Assembly: GCA_947034885.2 (NCBI GenBank)
Contig: OX344749.2
Coordinates: forward strand, 39,709,682 to 39,773,681
From: Thuidium tamariscinum
Taxonomy: Eukaryota > Streptophyta > Bryopsida > Hypnales > Thuidiaceae
Direction of reading: 5' to 3'
DNA length: 64,000 nucleotides
Made by a program: the position numbers and the translations under genes. The notes under the pieces were generated by a model. It had not been told where the DNA came from and made no database searches. It saw only the letters and a list, made by a program, of their open reading frames with translations. This document shows positions 10,855 to 22,568 of the stretch, piece by piece (positions within the stretch are counted from its first letter, which is position 1; each line of letters begins with the position of its first letter).

Positions 10855-11428
10855 TCCCCGCCTCTTAAGTTGCAACCATGAAATGCAATTTAGTAAACTC
10901 AAATTAAACTTGTGAACTTTGATTGGTTCCCAAATATTTGTACATTTTGGATTGATCTGAAAATTTTACCACACAAACTAGAATAGTATATAGAAGTTTT
11001 TCAACAAGTTTTATTGAACTTGTATATGATAATGCAAAAGGTATAGCACTTTGAATTGGAGCGCTAGTCTATGTAAAGACACTTTTTGTTCCCTTGAAAA
11101 ATGAGGGATTAAAGCTCGGGTGGACCACTCTCTATATATTTTGGATCCCATGTGTGGAAACAAGATATTTTTTAGTAGGCTATGTATCCCCTAGGCCAAA
11201 ATAAAAGGGTCCCAATAATGATTTAATTTGACAAATTGGCCTATATTATGATACTCTATCATTATTTACAATATTACATGTCAATGTATTCTTTTAGGCT
11301 ATATTCTTTAGCAATGGTGTTTGTATGTGAGCATGAAAATGTGAGCATGTAAGCTTTGATTATATATATATATATATAACTTCAAAGTTTTGCAAACACC
11401 TAATTCTAATGCCTTGGACATTTAGGGG
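10855..11428. other. AT-rich intergenic DNA
   Basis: No gene recognised. It includes a TA microsatellite at about 11362-11379. Confidence 0.5.
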
Positions 11429-11432
11429 TTAA
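11379..11432. mobile_element. Terminus of a second TTAA element type
   Basis: AACTTCAAAGTTTTGCAAAC through ATTTAGGGGTTAA at 11432 matches the right end of the 661-bp TTAA element at 60817-61477. I could not find the matching left end. Confidence 0.5.
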
Positions 11433-11975
11433 GTTGGTATTGCAACAATATTCTTTGAGGCTCCCATTTCATCCCAATGGGAGTTCCAACTGTGCACCCG
11501 TCTCTCATCCAATCTACGTTATGTTTGGCCAACAATGCAATGGTCAATTGTTCTAACAATTTAAATAGTAAATAGGGTACACATGATTGCAATCTAAAGC
11601 CTCTAAATTACATGTAAGAAAATTTAATAGCCTAGATTTGTAGGCTACCTACATTACTCGTAAAGGGTTTGTCTCTTTCAATTTTGTCTAATTTATTTGT
11701 AGTTTTTTTGTAAATTGTATCTAAGAAGAATAAAATCCTATCTATATTTGGTCATAGGTGGTTTTTAAAACACACTAACTGACCCATTTAGGGTTTAAAG
11801 TGCAAACATTATTTGTTTTGATACTTATTTCAAGAATATTACGGAATACACACTTCATAATTCACTAGTGTATTGTCTACAATTGCCTTATTAAATTGAA
11901 GTTCATCAAATTTATTGCCAATTAATTCTTAAGTAGCTAAGAGAACATATATAATATTGCCACTACAAATAGAAA
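11433..11975. other. AT-rich intergenic DNA
   Basis: No gene, RNA or paired termini recognised. Confidence 0.5.
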
Positions 11976-12297
11976 TATGGCGAATTTTGTTAAAATGGCG
12001 GTATTCCATATGCCATTTTTTAGATTGCACAATCTAAACTAAAAATTGACATTTAGGACAAGTATAGATTTTCAAACATCTAGGACCTATATAGATTTTT
12101 AAAATCTATGAAAAATTTAGATTTCAAAATGTGTGGTTTAAGACATCTTGGACTAGTATAGATTTTAGACATCTACAATAATTATGATTTCAAAAATTTG
12201 TGATAGATTTAAATTTTACACTATACATTTCTGAAGTATAGAAAGTGTCAAAGTGTCAAACTAATGAAATTTCGCCATTTTAATGAAATTTACCATA
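11976..12297. mobile_element. MITE, TGGCGAATTT family, copy 2
   Basis: Starts TGGCGAATTTTGTTAAAATG at 11978 and ends ATGAAATTTACCA at 12295, with flanking TA on both sides. The interior matches the MITE at 1820-2130 in the same orientation, including the AGATTTT/AACATCTAGGA sub-repeats. The right inverted repeat is more decayed than the left. Confidence 0.7.
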
Positions 12298-12911
12298 AAT
12301 TCAATTGTAAAAAAAGATTCAATAGAATGATAATTATTTTAAATGGATAGATGCTTGCGTTTATTTCACTTCAAATTTGCTAATTACTAAAAAAATTCTC
12401 ACCTCATAGATATCCAAGTGAATAACAAAAGGTTTAGATTTCAAATCTTGATTTTTAATATTTTTTCTAACTAGATTATAAACTAAAGGTGATTCCAAGA
12501 ACCACTTGCCCATTTTGTTGAGCTTGATCTTTTTTTCATAGTTTTAAAACTTTTTGAAAGAAAAAAAAGATTAATGGATAATCAATATAACACTAAAAAT
12601 AATTTATCACCAAGATTTGAGATTTAAGAGAAATTAAGGTTAAAAAGTTATTTCTAAAATAGATTGAATTTTAAAAAAAAATAGACTCTCTTATTAATTT
12701 CATGTTTAAATTTTCTTAAAGTAGTAATGTATGCATTTAAAGAAAAAAGTACAAGTTCTCAAGATTTTTATAGAGAAAAGATTTTGTTACAAAGATGATG
12801 GAAAAGTGTTTTCAAGTGTCTACAAATTTTGTGCTCAAAAGAGCCTTTTATGCATCTTTGTGGAAGATTAGAAATGTGCTTTTTTTAGTTGTCCTTTACA
12901 CTATATACTAT
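12298..12911. other. AT-rich intergenic DNA
   Basis: No gene or repeat ends recognised. Confidence 0.45.
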
Positions 12912-13071
12912 CACTACAAAAAAATATGTATATATATATATATACGACTTGTCCACAAGGACTGTAAAGACAATAATGACTTCAAAACATTCATTTTGTA
13001 ATCATTTTCAATCATTGTTGACTTTATATTCATTGTAGACAAGTCATTTATATCCTTGTTTTTTTGTTGTG
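12912..13071. mobile_element. CACTA-ended hairpin MITE (160 bp)
   Basis: Starts CACTACAAAAAAATATG and ends CTTGTTTTTTTGTTGTG. Inside, GACTTGTCCACAAGGA pairs with TCATTGTAGACAAGTC, and this complementarity continues imperfectly to the centre. CACTACAAAAAA is a frequent tip of CACTA-derived plant MITEs. The right tip is imperfect. Confidence 0.55.
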
Positions 13072-13101
13072 TATATGCTTAATATTATTGAAATATATTC
13101 T

Positions 13102-13813
13102 AGGTGATTGTAAAAAAAACTTGTGCTATTTGTTGCGTTTTTTTTATTTTCTCGGGAGCACTTTAAAATTAGAAAATTAATTTTAAATTTAAAAAAAAGA
13201 AGTAATGTGTACACCTTTAAGACAAAGGTACCTAAGGAAGGAATTGCAAAGAAAAATTCTCTAAGTAGGAGAGCTAGAAAAGTGTCAAGTCTTAAGAAAA
13301 TATATAGTTTGATGTTTTAATTAGAAAAAAATAGAAAAATTAAGTAAATTCACATTTTAAAATTATTCATTTGTAAAACCTTTATAAAGATGGTCATTCA
13401 TTAAAAAAATCACTAAAATAATACTTTATATGTTTCAAAATACAAGTAGAAAGAAACTCACTTTGTAGACTTCTATACCACATAAAATAACTTTTAAAAA
13501 AATGCCTTCCCTAAAAAGATACAAATCTACTAGAAGACCATCTCATCCAAATTTTAGCTCAAAATTTGTCTTTTAGATACTAAATAGTACTAAAAACCTC
13601 CAAACTACCTAGTGTAACATTCAATTGGGGTCTATTTTGGATTGTAAACTATTTTCAAAAATTAGGAAAACTTTATTTGTTTATGATAGTCATGACTACA
13701 TTTCCTACAAATCTTGAGTCAATTGGAGACAAAACACAAAAGTTATGGCTAAAAAACAAATTAGCATACAACATGTGACGCAAAATAGTACAAGTGTTTC
13801 TTGCAATCACCCT
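13102..13813. mobile_element. TIR repeat (AGGTGATTGYAARAAACACTTGT family)
   Basis: The left end AGGTGATTGTAAAAAAAACT and right end AGTGTTTCTTGCAATCACCCT are inverted copies; inside them CTATTTGTTGCG pairs loosely with CGCAAAATAG. The element is 712 bp and its interior matches 4920-5630. Non-coding. Confidence 0.65.
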
Positions 13814-14248
13814 TCTCAATAATTCACCTTTGTGATGATAATGTTGGTTACTCAAGAGTCTCTCAAATAGTCAAACCATGAAAACTCAAAGTGTGGCAAC
13901 CTATCAAAATTGTTTTTTAAATATTAAATGATCTAAAAAAAATTTAAAAGAATTTCCTAAAGTTAAAAGGTGTTGTCTACCTTCATTTCAAATTTGTTGA
14001 TCCTATACTTATAAAATTATGGTAGAAGACATGATTGACACGCAAATTGTGAGTTGTGACATCCAAATGAGTACTTGTGTTTTTTGGAATCTCACTTACC
14101 ATTAATCAAAATTTCAATATGTAGCCTATGAATAGAACTTGTAACTAGCAATATGTACCATGCAAATTTTATGAGGTGAGACCCTTGGCTCATTCCAAAT
14201 TCTTTCTAAAGTCTTTAGAATTTCAATTTTTTTTAACAAGTTGTTCTA

Positions 14249-14510
14249 TGGCGAATTTCGTTAAAATGGTGGTATTCCATTAGTTTGACACCTTTGACGG
14301 TTCAAACCGTGTAGTTTGAAATCTAAAATTGTCATAGATTTTTGAAATCTATATGTATTGTAGATGTCTGAAATCTACACCTGTCCAAGATGTTTCAGAT
14401 CGCATGATTTGAAATCTAAACGTGTCATAGATTTTGAAAATCTACAAGAGTCCTAGATGTTTGAAATCTATATCATTCTTAGATGTCATTTTTCAGTTCA
14501 AACTTCAGAA
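14249..14510. mobile_element. MITE, TGGCGAATTT family, copy 3 (inverted, one end lost)
   Basis: Begins TATGGCGAATTTCGTTAAAA and runs as the reverse complement of the copy at 1820 (TTAGTTTGACACCTTTGACG matches the complement of its right part). The distal terminal repeat is absent, so the limit near 14510 is approximate. Confidence 0.65.
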
Positions 14511-14642
14511 TTGTATGTACATATAGCTAAAAACGTTGTGTAACCTTCAAAATAGTTCTAGTTCACCTTTCAGTCACCTTCACAAATTCATTCTTAAGAC
14601 CCTGACAGTGACATCAATTGAGATCACACGTTCACACCTACA

Positions 14643-14675
14643 CTTACGTCTTATGCCTTACGTCTTATGCCTTAA
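14643..14675. repeat. Two-unit 15-bp tandem repeat
   Basis: TTACGTCTTATGCC occurs twice in direct succession. No function is suggested. Confidence 0.55.
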
Positions 14676-15881
14676 TGTTTCAAACATTTCAAAAATAAAA
14701 ACATCATTTTAATGTTGTAACTACTAAGCTTACTGGAAGAGGGTACAGAGACCTAATGCATCTCAATGAAGGCATCTAACTCATATGCAGTTTTTCTGAA
14801 GTCCGAACCAAACCAAAAAACCAAATATGATATGAGCAGAAACAATTAGACTCAGTTAACTCAGATCTGAATTATACACAAAAATGAGGTAATAAAATTC
14901 ATTATTCCATTAACTTCTGAGTCATAATTCATGATTGTACATTTGTACAGGCATTGCTATGAATCATTGATCGATGATGCTCATTCTTAATGAACTAATA
15001 TAAAATTGACAACATATTTCAAACATGTCGGTGTAACATATACTGTAGGAATTGGAACTTGGAAGACATGATTAAAGTTAAATCGTGAGTTAAATACAGT
15101 CTAGCTGCTGCTTCTTGCATGTCTCTGAACCTATCCAACATCGCAGTACTACAGCATCACCTTCTCCTATAGTTTGCTGATCAGTACAAAATTGGCAATC
15201 TCGAAAATACCTATTTAATTTCCTTTCCCTCCTATATAGCTCTAGCTACTAGCTTGTACGTACTAAGGTTATCGATCACATTGCATTACTTCATACCTAC
15301 ACGCAAGCAAATGAATAGTGCAGTCTTGATTGAATCTTCGAATCTTCAATCGGCTTCCAATCAGTTCGATTCTCGGCGCCTCTGCTACTTCGTGTATGAA
15401 TCCCCAGCGCCTACCATAGTCATGGGTATCATATCATATCAAGCCACCTTCGTATGAAAGTAGTACATATGTGTGATGTATTCTTCCGTCTCCTCTCGAT
15501 CCTGAACTGGTTGCACTTGGAGATTACATATCGATCTCGTGATTCCCCAATTGCCAATACAGAAATAATCGTTCTACGCGCTGCTTTTCGCTGATCTCCA
15601 GCCACGGCCAGTGCTAAAATCATCAGAGAATTTCCAGATAATCTAGGAAGAGGAACTTAACGTACCGATGAAATATATACACTCTCCGTGTGTTGTACGT
15701 ATACCCAAAAGTTTGGATTGTATCATGCATCGTGCACAAGTCTTCACAGTCTCCATCGCACACAGTAGTACGTTTTAACATGGATATTAATATAATTAAG
15801 GCCAAGGTTTCCGTACGTGCATGATTCCATCGGCAGTGAGGTTAATTCCATCGATCGTCGGTGTTACTGCGCGCCCCTTAA
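14676..15881. other. Low-copy-looking region downstream of the 16 kb ORF
   Basis: Base composition is visibly less AT-rich than the flanks and I see no repeat-family ends. Short frames exist on both strands without protein-like features. It may hold the 3' untranslated region of the minus-strand ORF at 15882-16112, but no polyadenylation signal could be assigned. Confidence 0.4.
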
Positions 15882-16112
15882 TTAATTAGCGAAGTCGAGC
15901 ACGGTGAAGTTGGAGTATCCGTTGCTGTCCAGCAGCGAAGGGTCGCCATAGTGCATCCACGCGTCGCCCACAGCCCACACCAACACCGACGCCAGGAGCA
16001 GCAGCGACACCGCGTAAGCCTTCACCACCAGCGACGAAACCTCGCCATGGTTGTCCGCGTCCCAACTCTGCCACACCCGGCTACTCCTGTCCGAACCGTG
16101 ATCATAAGGCAT
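15882..16112 (-). CDS. Putative small single-pass membrane protein, 76 aa
   Basis: I do not recognise this protein. The frame opens with ATG nine bases after an in-frame TAA and closes with TAA after DFAN. A hydrophilic, charged N-terminus (about residues 1-28, with SSRVWQSWDAD) precedes one strongly hydrophobic stretch, about residues 30-48 (AYAVSLLLLASVLVWAVGD), then a short polar tail ending NFTVLDFAN. This suggests a single transmembrane segment. Codon third positions are rich in G and C, unlike the surrounding DNA, and the ORF lies in the only balanced-composition island in the first 30 kb, which favours a real gene. Against it: it is short, no homologous family comes to mind, and it could be one exon of a longer gene. 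The overlapping frames on both strands look like shadows of this one. Confidence 0.45.
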   Translation of the reverse strand: MPYDHGSDRSSRVWQSWDADNHGEVSSLVVKAYAVSLLLLASVLVWAVGDAWMHYGDPSLLDSNGYSNFTVLDFAN

Positions 16113-17967
16113 GCCAACTTAACAGCCGCGCGTACGTCTAGCTAGTTTGATCGATCGTCGACCTTCGCAACCCTTGCCTATACGTCGATCATATCAGGTC
16201 CCAGCCCCGCTTCCCGCTTCACAAAAAAGAACCCAATCACCGGATCGACGCAGTCGCAAATTGAAGTACTAGCTAGTTGTCTACAACATTTCGAATCACT
16301 AGATCGCAAGTACACATTCGCAAAATACTAGTAAATCAGAGGTGTAAGCTTGAAAAAAGTAACCTCAAGTATCGGCGACAGGGTGGTGATCGACGATCTC
16401 GAGTTTCGTTGCGGAAGCCGGTGCGGCCGTTTGTAAGAGTCCAGTACGTCAAGTTGTAGAGAGGGTTTGGCTGCTCAAAGCTAGACCGCTTGAATGGAAG
16501 CCTTCTAACTTCGTTGTTGTGTTTCTAGCTAGAGGTGTTTCTCGATCATTGGTGCGGGATCTTGGATAGATGGCATGGATTGATAGGGGCTCTGTTTCGC
16601 AGGCGTTAACGTACGTTAGTCAGGACAGACAATTGCAAGGGGAGCTGCACCTGATCGAGACATGCTGGGCGATGTATTTGGTTTAGGACCAGGGACTTAA
16701 AGACCAACTTGCTTGCTACGTCAGGACAGGTCTCGGTCGTTTCAAGTTCATTACATGCACCTGGCTTGGTACGTTATATATTACTGGCACTGCACGCTAG
16801 CTAAGCTACTGTAGCTGGCTGTACGTACGAACATACCAGCTCGTATTGCTACAGGGGACGCACTTGCATGAGGCTCCCCTGAATCCAGCAGTACGGTACT
16901 AGCCAGGTCATCCCTGATGAGACTTCAATTGTTGAGATTCCTGAACCAGAAGCTAACTTCAGCTTAGATTGAATGCTGGGTCATGTATTGGGTCATTTTG
17001 GACTGTGCACAATTTTGTATTTATTTTTGGCACAAAAACATGAAAATAACTGTTCTTAAGGAACGAAGAAGCAGGCAGAATAGTCAATCCCTCTTTGGGA
17101 TACGGGAATAGGTCAGAACGGGGTATCGACTTCACTACTTCAGGCAGTTTGACTTTAGATGTGAATCATTTGAATTTCTATCGAACAATATTTTAATTCA
17201 ACAGCGAACGAAAGTGAGACAAACAGCAGCACCGAAGTAGGAAAGCACCAGAAAATTCAAAGCTTGATCAGGAAGCTGATTTTCTTGCAATCTTGTTACG
17301 TCGATTTCGTGAAATTGGCGATGTTCTCACTGCCAAAAATTGTCACATATCACAACGGTCTAGTTTCAGGCCACACATCCTGAACGTCGCCAACGTAAGG
17401 GCCAATTCAACGGAATTGACGGGGTATTTTTTTGGAACAAACTGAATGGAACGAATTGAATTGATGTTCTGTATATATAGTACTAAGCTTAGTATATAGT
17501 AAACCCAGTATCTAGTATTTCAATGAACAGCAAAGTAGCTGAATTGGCATGACAACTAATGAATATTAAAATCTAATGCGCTTGAAATTGCAAACTAATT
17601 GACTAGTACCTCAAGTTCAAGGTATTGATCAATATATGAGATGTTTACAAATACAAACCTATGTAGACATGTATATATGCTAATCCAGCCATGCACACCC
17701 CATGCCCGTTCAATGATTTTCTATTTACAGAACGAAATTGTATCAGATTCTCTAATTACATTTGCTTACAAAATTAAAGTTTGGGTGAAAAATTTAAACT
17801 GCCAAGTAAAAATCCAAAATGAAAACATGAAACTAGCCCTTGGTATGACTGAAAGCTTACACTCCAGAGCACCTCCGAATGAAATCAAGATTAAGCTTAT
17901 CAAGCTGGCCCGACTGACCATCAAATCCGAGTGAGACAGGACCATTCAAGTCCAGATGTAGATATGT
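16113..17967. other. Balanced-composition region upstream of the 16 kb ORF
   Basis: Likely promoter and 5' untranslated sequence of the minus-strand ORF, rich in tags such as GTACGTACG, CTAGCTAG and CGATCGTCG. A TATATAA-like box on the minus strand lies near 16773-16780, but its use is unproven. No other gene is recognised. Confidence 0.4.
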
Positions 17968-17969
17968 CC

Positions 17970-18226
17970 AGTGTTTTTTTTTCCATTTCTTATGAAGTGC
18001 CAAAGTGGCGATACTTCATTTTACTGTGGAGCTCCAAATCTCAACATTCATCCATACAATGGATAGAAAAGATCATATTAGCACATAGTACATATCTATC
18101 ATTCTATTTTCATCCATTATTTCGTGATTTCATCCAAAATTTTATTATTTATTTTCTATAGGTTTGGTGTTAGGCCAAAAAATTTGATGCAATTTTGCAC
18201 CAAATTGCCAAAAAAAAAACCCACGG
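17970..18226. mobile_element. MITE with 9-bp flanking duplication, copy 1
   Basis: The direct repeat GATATGTCC flanks the element at 17961-17969 and 18227-18235. A 9-bp target duplication is typical of Mutator-like elements. The element starts AGTGTTTTTTTTTCCATTTC and ends CCAAAAAAAAAACCCACGG. The interior (AAGTGCCAAAGTGGCGATA, CAACATTCATCCAT, TTGCACCAAATTGCC) recurs inverted at 24135-24435. Superfamily is inferred from duplication length only; the tips could shift by two bases. Confidence 0.65.
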
Positions 18227-18476
18227 GATATGTCCCATGTAGTAAGGTAGAACCACCCATAACCAATTAATAACCAATCAATTAAGGTATTCTAGACATG
18301 ATCTAGTGTAGTGCAAGGCAAAGTAAATATTTTCAGAGGTGCAATGATAGAAATGATCGGGAGTTCCAAAACTTTGGTAATTTTATCACATGAATTGAAA
18401 TTACTGTATAAATTTTGAAAGGTGAAAAATGTGTCATGCCCATAGTCAGTCTATGAACTTTTCTAATCCTAATCAT

Positions 18477-19194
18477 GTGTCATTGCAAGAAACACTTACC
18501 GATTTTGTCTCAAAATGGCCTCTTTCCATGAGTCTTGTGACTTTCTTTTTAAAATAAAATAAAATATGGATAGTTTGAAGAGCAATGAGAATATTATGTC
18601 TCTTCAAATTCAAACCTAAGAAAACTTACCTCTAAAAATTATGCACAAAAAAAGGACAATGGAAAATACAATGAAAATAGACACTTTTTTCTTTGATTTT
18701 TTAAAAATAGTAAAAAAATTCAAAAAAGAAAGTTTTAAAATCACATTTTTCCTAACTTAAAGATTCTTCTTTTCCTATAAATTTCATCTTCAAAAAATAT
18801 ATTTTGTGTTCTGTATAAGTATACCTTGGTAGTGCACTTTGAGCACATGTGGAAGTTGGACAGTTTAATATTTTTCAAGAATCTTTTAGGGATTGTGTAA
18901 CTATACTAGAAGTCCATGCATACCAATTTTCAGCTCAAAATTTTCTTTTTTGGGTCAAAAATAGGTCTAAAACCCCCCAAAATGACCAAAGTAGACATCC
19001 AATTGGAGGTAGTTTAAAAATAATAAAATAATTTTGACAAAATTGACAAAATTACACAGCATGTAAAACTTTTGTGTGCACCTTCATTCCAAATTACAAG
19101 TCAAAAAAACAAAAGATGAAAAAGTTATGAGTAAAAAACTACTTGGTAAAGGTCAAGGGGACAAAAAAAGGACAAGTGTTTCTTGCAATCACCC
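18477..19194. mobile_element. TIR repeat (GGGTCATTGCAAGAAACACTT family)
   Basis: The left end GTGTCATTGCAAGAAACACT and right end AGTGTTTCTTGCAATCACCC are inverted copies. The 718-bp interior matches 29079-29806 and, in opposite orientation, 3246-3983 (shared AAAGTAGACATCCAATTG). Two short frames inside do not look like proteins. Confidence 0.7.
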
Positions 19195-22100
19195 TCATTC
19201 AAAAAACTACTTTTTTAGTCACTACTTCCTACTTTCTTGCACACTATCAGTTTGGGACGTCATCACAAAATTCAATAGTTCTTGCACGATTATCATAATA
19301 TCATCAGACACTACTTCCGTATTACATTCATTCATTTGGAAATATTGTTACAATATGATATTTGTTTGACATTCATTAATACAATGTAGTTTAGATAGGT
19401 CATTGATATTTGAGTTTGAAGTGCTAATGTCACACAGCAACTATGCATGACAAAATATATATATTTTTGTTGTTTACTGATGGGCAACTAACTTTGTGCA
19501 ACATTAGTCCTTATTTAAGACATATAAAGTTAGTGCAATAATCACACATCATATTTATGAATGGTTATTGCACTAAGGCTGCATTTTTAAATTTTTCACA
19601 ATTTCAATACTAAGTCGATTGAAATTAAACAAGAATTGTGTTCAAAGTAGAAATTTAGACCTCATTTAAGCATAGTAGAATAAAAAAATTTCAAAAAAAT
19701 TTGAACTAAAAAAAATTAAGGAATCAAGCTAAGTTTCATCTTCAACAATCTTTTTGAATTTTTATGACTTTGACTAAAAATTATGAATAAATTTAGAGAA
19801 GGTTGGAAGGGACATTTTTCAATTTTTTTTTACATTTTCAAATTCTCTCTTTGAAATTTGTCCATAACTTTTAGTAAAAGTCATGAAATCTCAAAAGAAA
19901 AATTTAGAAATAAAATTTAGCTTGATTCTACAACTTTTATTAATTCAAAGTTTTTTGAAAAAACTATTCTACTACTAAACTAAAGTCTGAATTTTTGCTT
20001 TGAATAAAATTTCTAAGTTTTCAATTGACAACTAAATGAGTAGTCAAGCTCTCATCAAGTTTAGCTATTCCATATTCTTTGAGTGTTGATGATAGACAAT
20101 GAATTTTAATATAAAAAGGACCTCTCTACCCTCTATTTTCACCAAGTCCCAAAGTGAAGTAATTCCTTCACTACATCATTATGTTTCTTGGTGGCATTTT
20201 GATGAATTCAATTGGAACTAGAATCTTAAGTGATTCCTTCACTTTGACATCAAATTTTGGTAGTATACTTATAAATTTAGTTTAAGCTAAAAAATTTGAT
20301 GGCTTATTGATGAATTTAGTTCAATCATTTCGAACAATTATTAATTAAGTGTTGACAAACAAAAAATAAGAAAATTAGTTCAGAAAAAAATTACTATTAA
20401 GTATTAATTAGAATGGTGATCAACAATTTAACATTAGCAATACTTTTAGAAACATTGATACCATTTAATAAGCATTATTGCAATACAAATAACAATGACT
20501 TTATTGTCATGGATTTTTTGTGCACTTCAACACACATAAAATGTGTCTTTTTTGCACTTGTAATTAATGTCTAGAGGTCACATAGTTAATATTGATGCCA
20601 ATTCTTTACATTAATCATGTGCATTGTAACAATGTGATAAATTATAAATTAACATGCACACTTCCGAAATAACAATAATCACACGATATCCATTAACAAT
20701 TTGTAGGTTTTGAACTTTGTAATGTAGTCACATACTTATCCAAAATTTCTATTTTGCTAAAAAAGACAACTTTGTCATTTAGGGATTGATGAAATTTGGG
20801 CTACATTAGATTGAATAAGTGGCTATAATTATTGTTTTAGTTAACAATAATGGACTAAATTTTAGTGACTACAATAAGCCCTTCTACCTTTTGAGTGTAA
20901 ATTTGTTCTAGGAAGTGCATTTTTTTTGGCATTTATGTTGTTGTCATATTTAGAAGTATTGTAATCATTTCAAGTGAGTTGGCTATTATTAATGGATACA
21001 CTCTTTTTTGGCTTTTTAGGGTAGTTTAGAATTTTTTTGGAGTCATGATGGGCAACACCCTTTGAAATTCATAACAAATAATTCATATTTTCTTAAAAAG
21101 AAAACATAATGTTAATTGCTCTCTATAGTTCTCTCTCATCTTTATGTTGGAAAATAATTTTAAAAATTCACTATGGGCATGAGGGCAAACTCCCAATTTT
21201 GCCCATGATGGATTTTTCTACTTAAGGTGGACCAACACATTTTCACCATTTGACTAATTCCATCATCCTATTGTTGGCCCCAAATCTGTCCAAAAATTCA
21301 TCCAAAACTATTCATTTTTTGACAAAATTAGTGTAACTAGTCCAAAATGATGCAACTTGCCAATACTTTATCCCTTAAGTGCCCAAGAAGAAACGTCCAA
21401 AATATGGTTGTACATGACACAAATACAAATGACAAGCTTCCACGAGTTTGGTACTAACATCTTTAGACTTTTACCATAGGAATTTCAAGAAGATTAGGGT
21501 TTAGAATTGTTGTGAAAATCTTAGCTAAATTGTCCTTATGAATCACAAGTTTATACTGGTCAAAGTGTTGTTGATTGCTACAGTTTCAAGAAAATGCAAC
21601 TTTTGTGTACTTTACTACAATGCTTTGGTGCCTACTCAAATGTGCCACATCCTATTGCTTCATTTTCCACTACTTTTTTTGATCAATAGGGTATTGTCCT
21701 TGCCCCCTATGTACCCATTTGTAACGAGGATTACCACGATTTGGGCTAGAATTGTCAAAAAAGAATTTTGAGCGCTCCAAATTTTGCCCATTGGGCACTT
21801 AGATGTCACTCAATGGTGAATACTTAAGTATCATTAGATACATGGAAAGGCAATTATGTGTTTCTTGTAGGATTTTCATGAGTTCAATTTATGAATGGTT
21901 TTGTAATTTCAGAACTGAACACTTCAGAAATTCACAAAAAAATTCCATTTCAATCCAAAAAAAAATTATAATTCCACTTGCATTTGATTTGTAAAACAAT
22001 TGCGCATCTTTGAAAAAAGATGAGCCCATCTTGGAGTTGACCACTTGACCCCAAGATATTCAGATTGCTAATTAGGGTGGTAATAATTTAATTCGGTCCC

Positions 22101-22350
22101 TATTGCACGGCCCAAGGCAAGGTCATTGGTCTGCAACTGGCTGGAGTGCAAGTTGCCTGTGCATTGTAACTGAAGTTGGTTGGAACAATTTGAGGAAGAG
22201 CCTGCAGAGCTTGAAGGATCATGTGCATGAACCTCTAGCAGTTTGACTCCTGTCCAGGACTAATTTAACCCTTAAAGGACGGACCTATAACCACTGGTTT
22301 GAAGCCTCTTTGCCGGTCACTCAGATTGTTACCATTTTGGAAGCAAATAC
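19195..22350. other. AT-rich intergenic DNA, 3.2 kb
   Basis: No gene with protein-like composition and no clear paired ends. From about 22030 to 22350 the base composition becomes more balanced, but no coding frame or RNA is recognised. Confidence 0.45.
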
Positions 22351-22568
22351 GGGAGAGGCACCCAATGGCGCACCTGCACCCAATGCTGTCCATTTCTAAG
22401 TCAGTCAGTCATTCTAGAACAGAAATGTAGCGGGAGTGTAGACTACTTATTGTTTTAGGTAAAAAAAAATAAGCCATGTACTGCCTACCTACATTTGTAG
22501 CCTGAAATGATTGTTTGCTGTAGAAACAGACGGCATTGGGTATAGGTGGGCCATTGGGTGCCTCTCCC
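22351..22568. mobile_element. MITE with about 40-bp inverted ends (GGGAGAGGCACCCAATGG)
   Basis: The first 40 bases (GGGAGAGGCACCCAATGGCG onward to GCTGTC) are repeated inverted at 22529-22568 with about four mismatches. Total length is 218 bp and it is non-coding. The long GC-rich ends stand out in AT-rich DNA. No target duplication could be fixed, so the superfamily is open. Confidence 0.75.
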
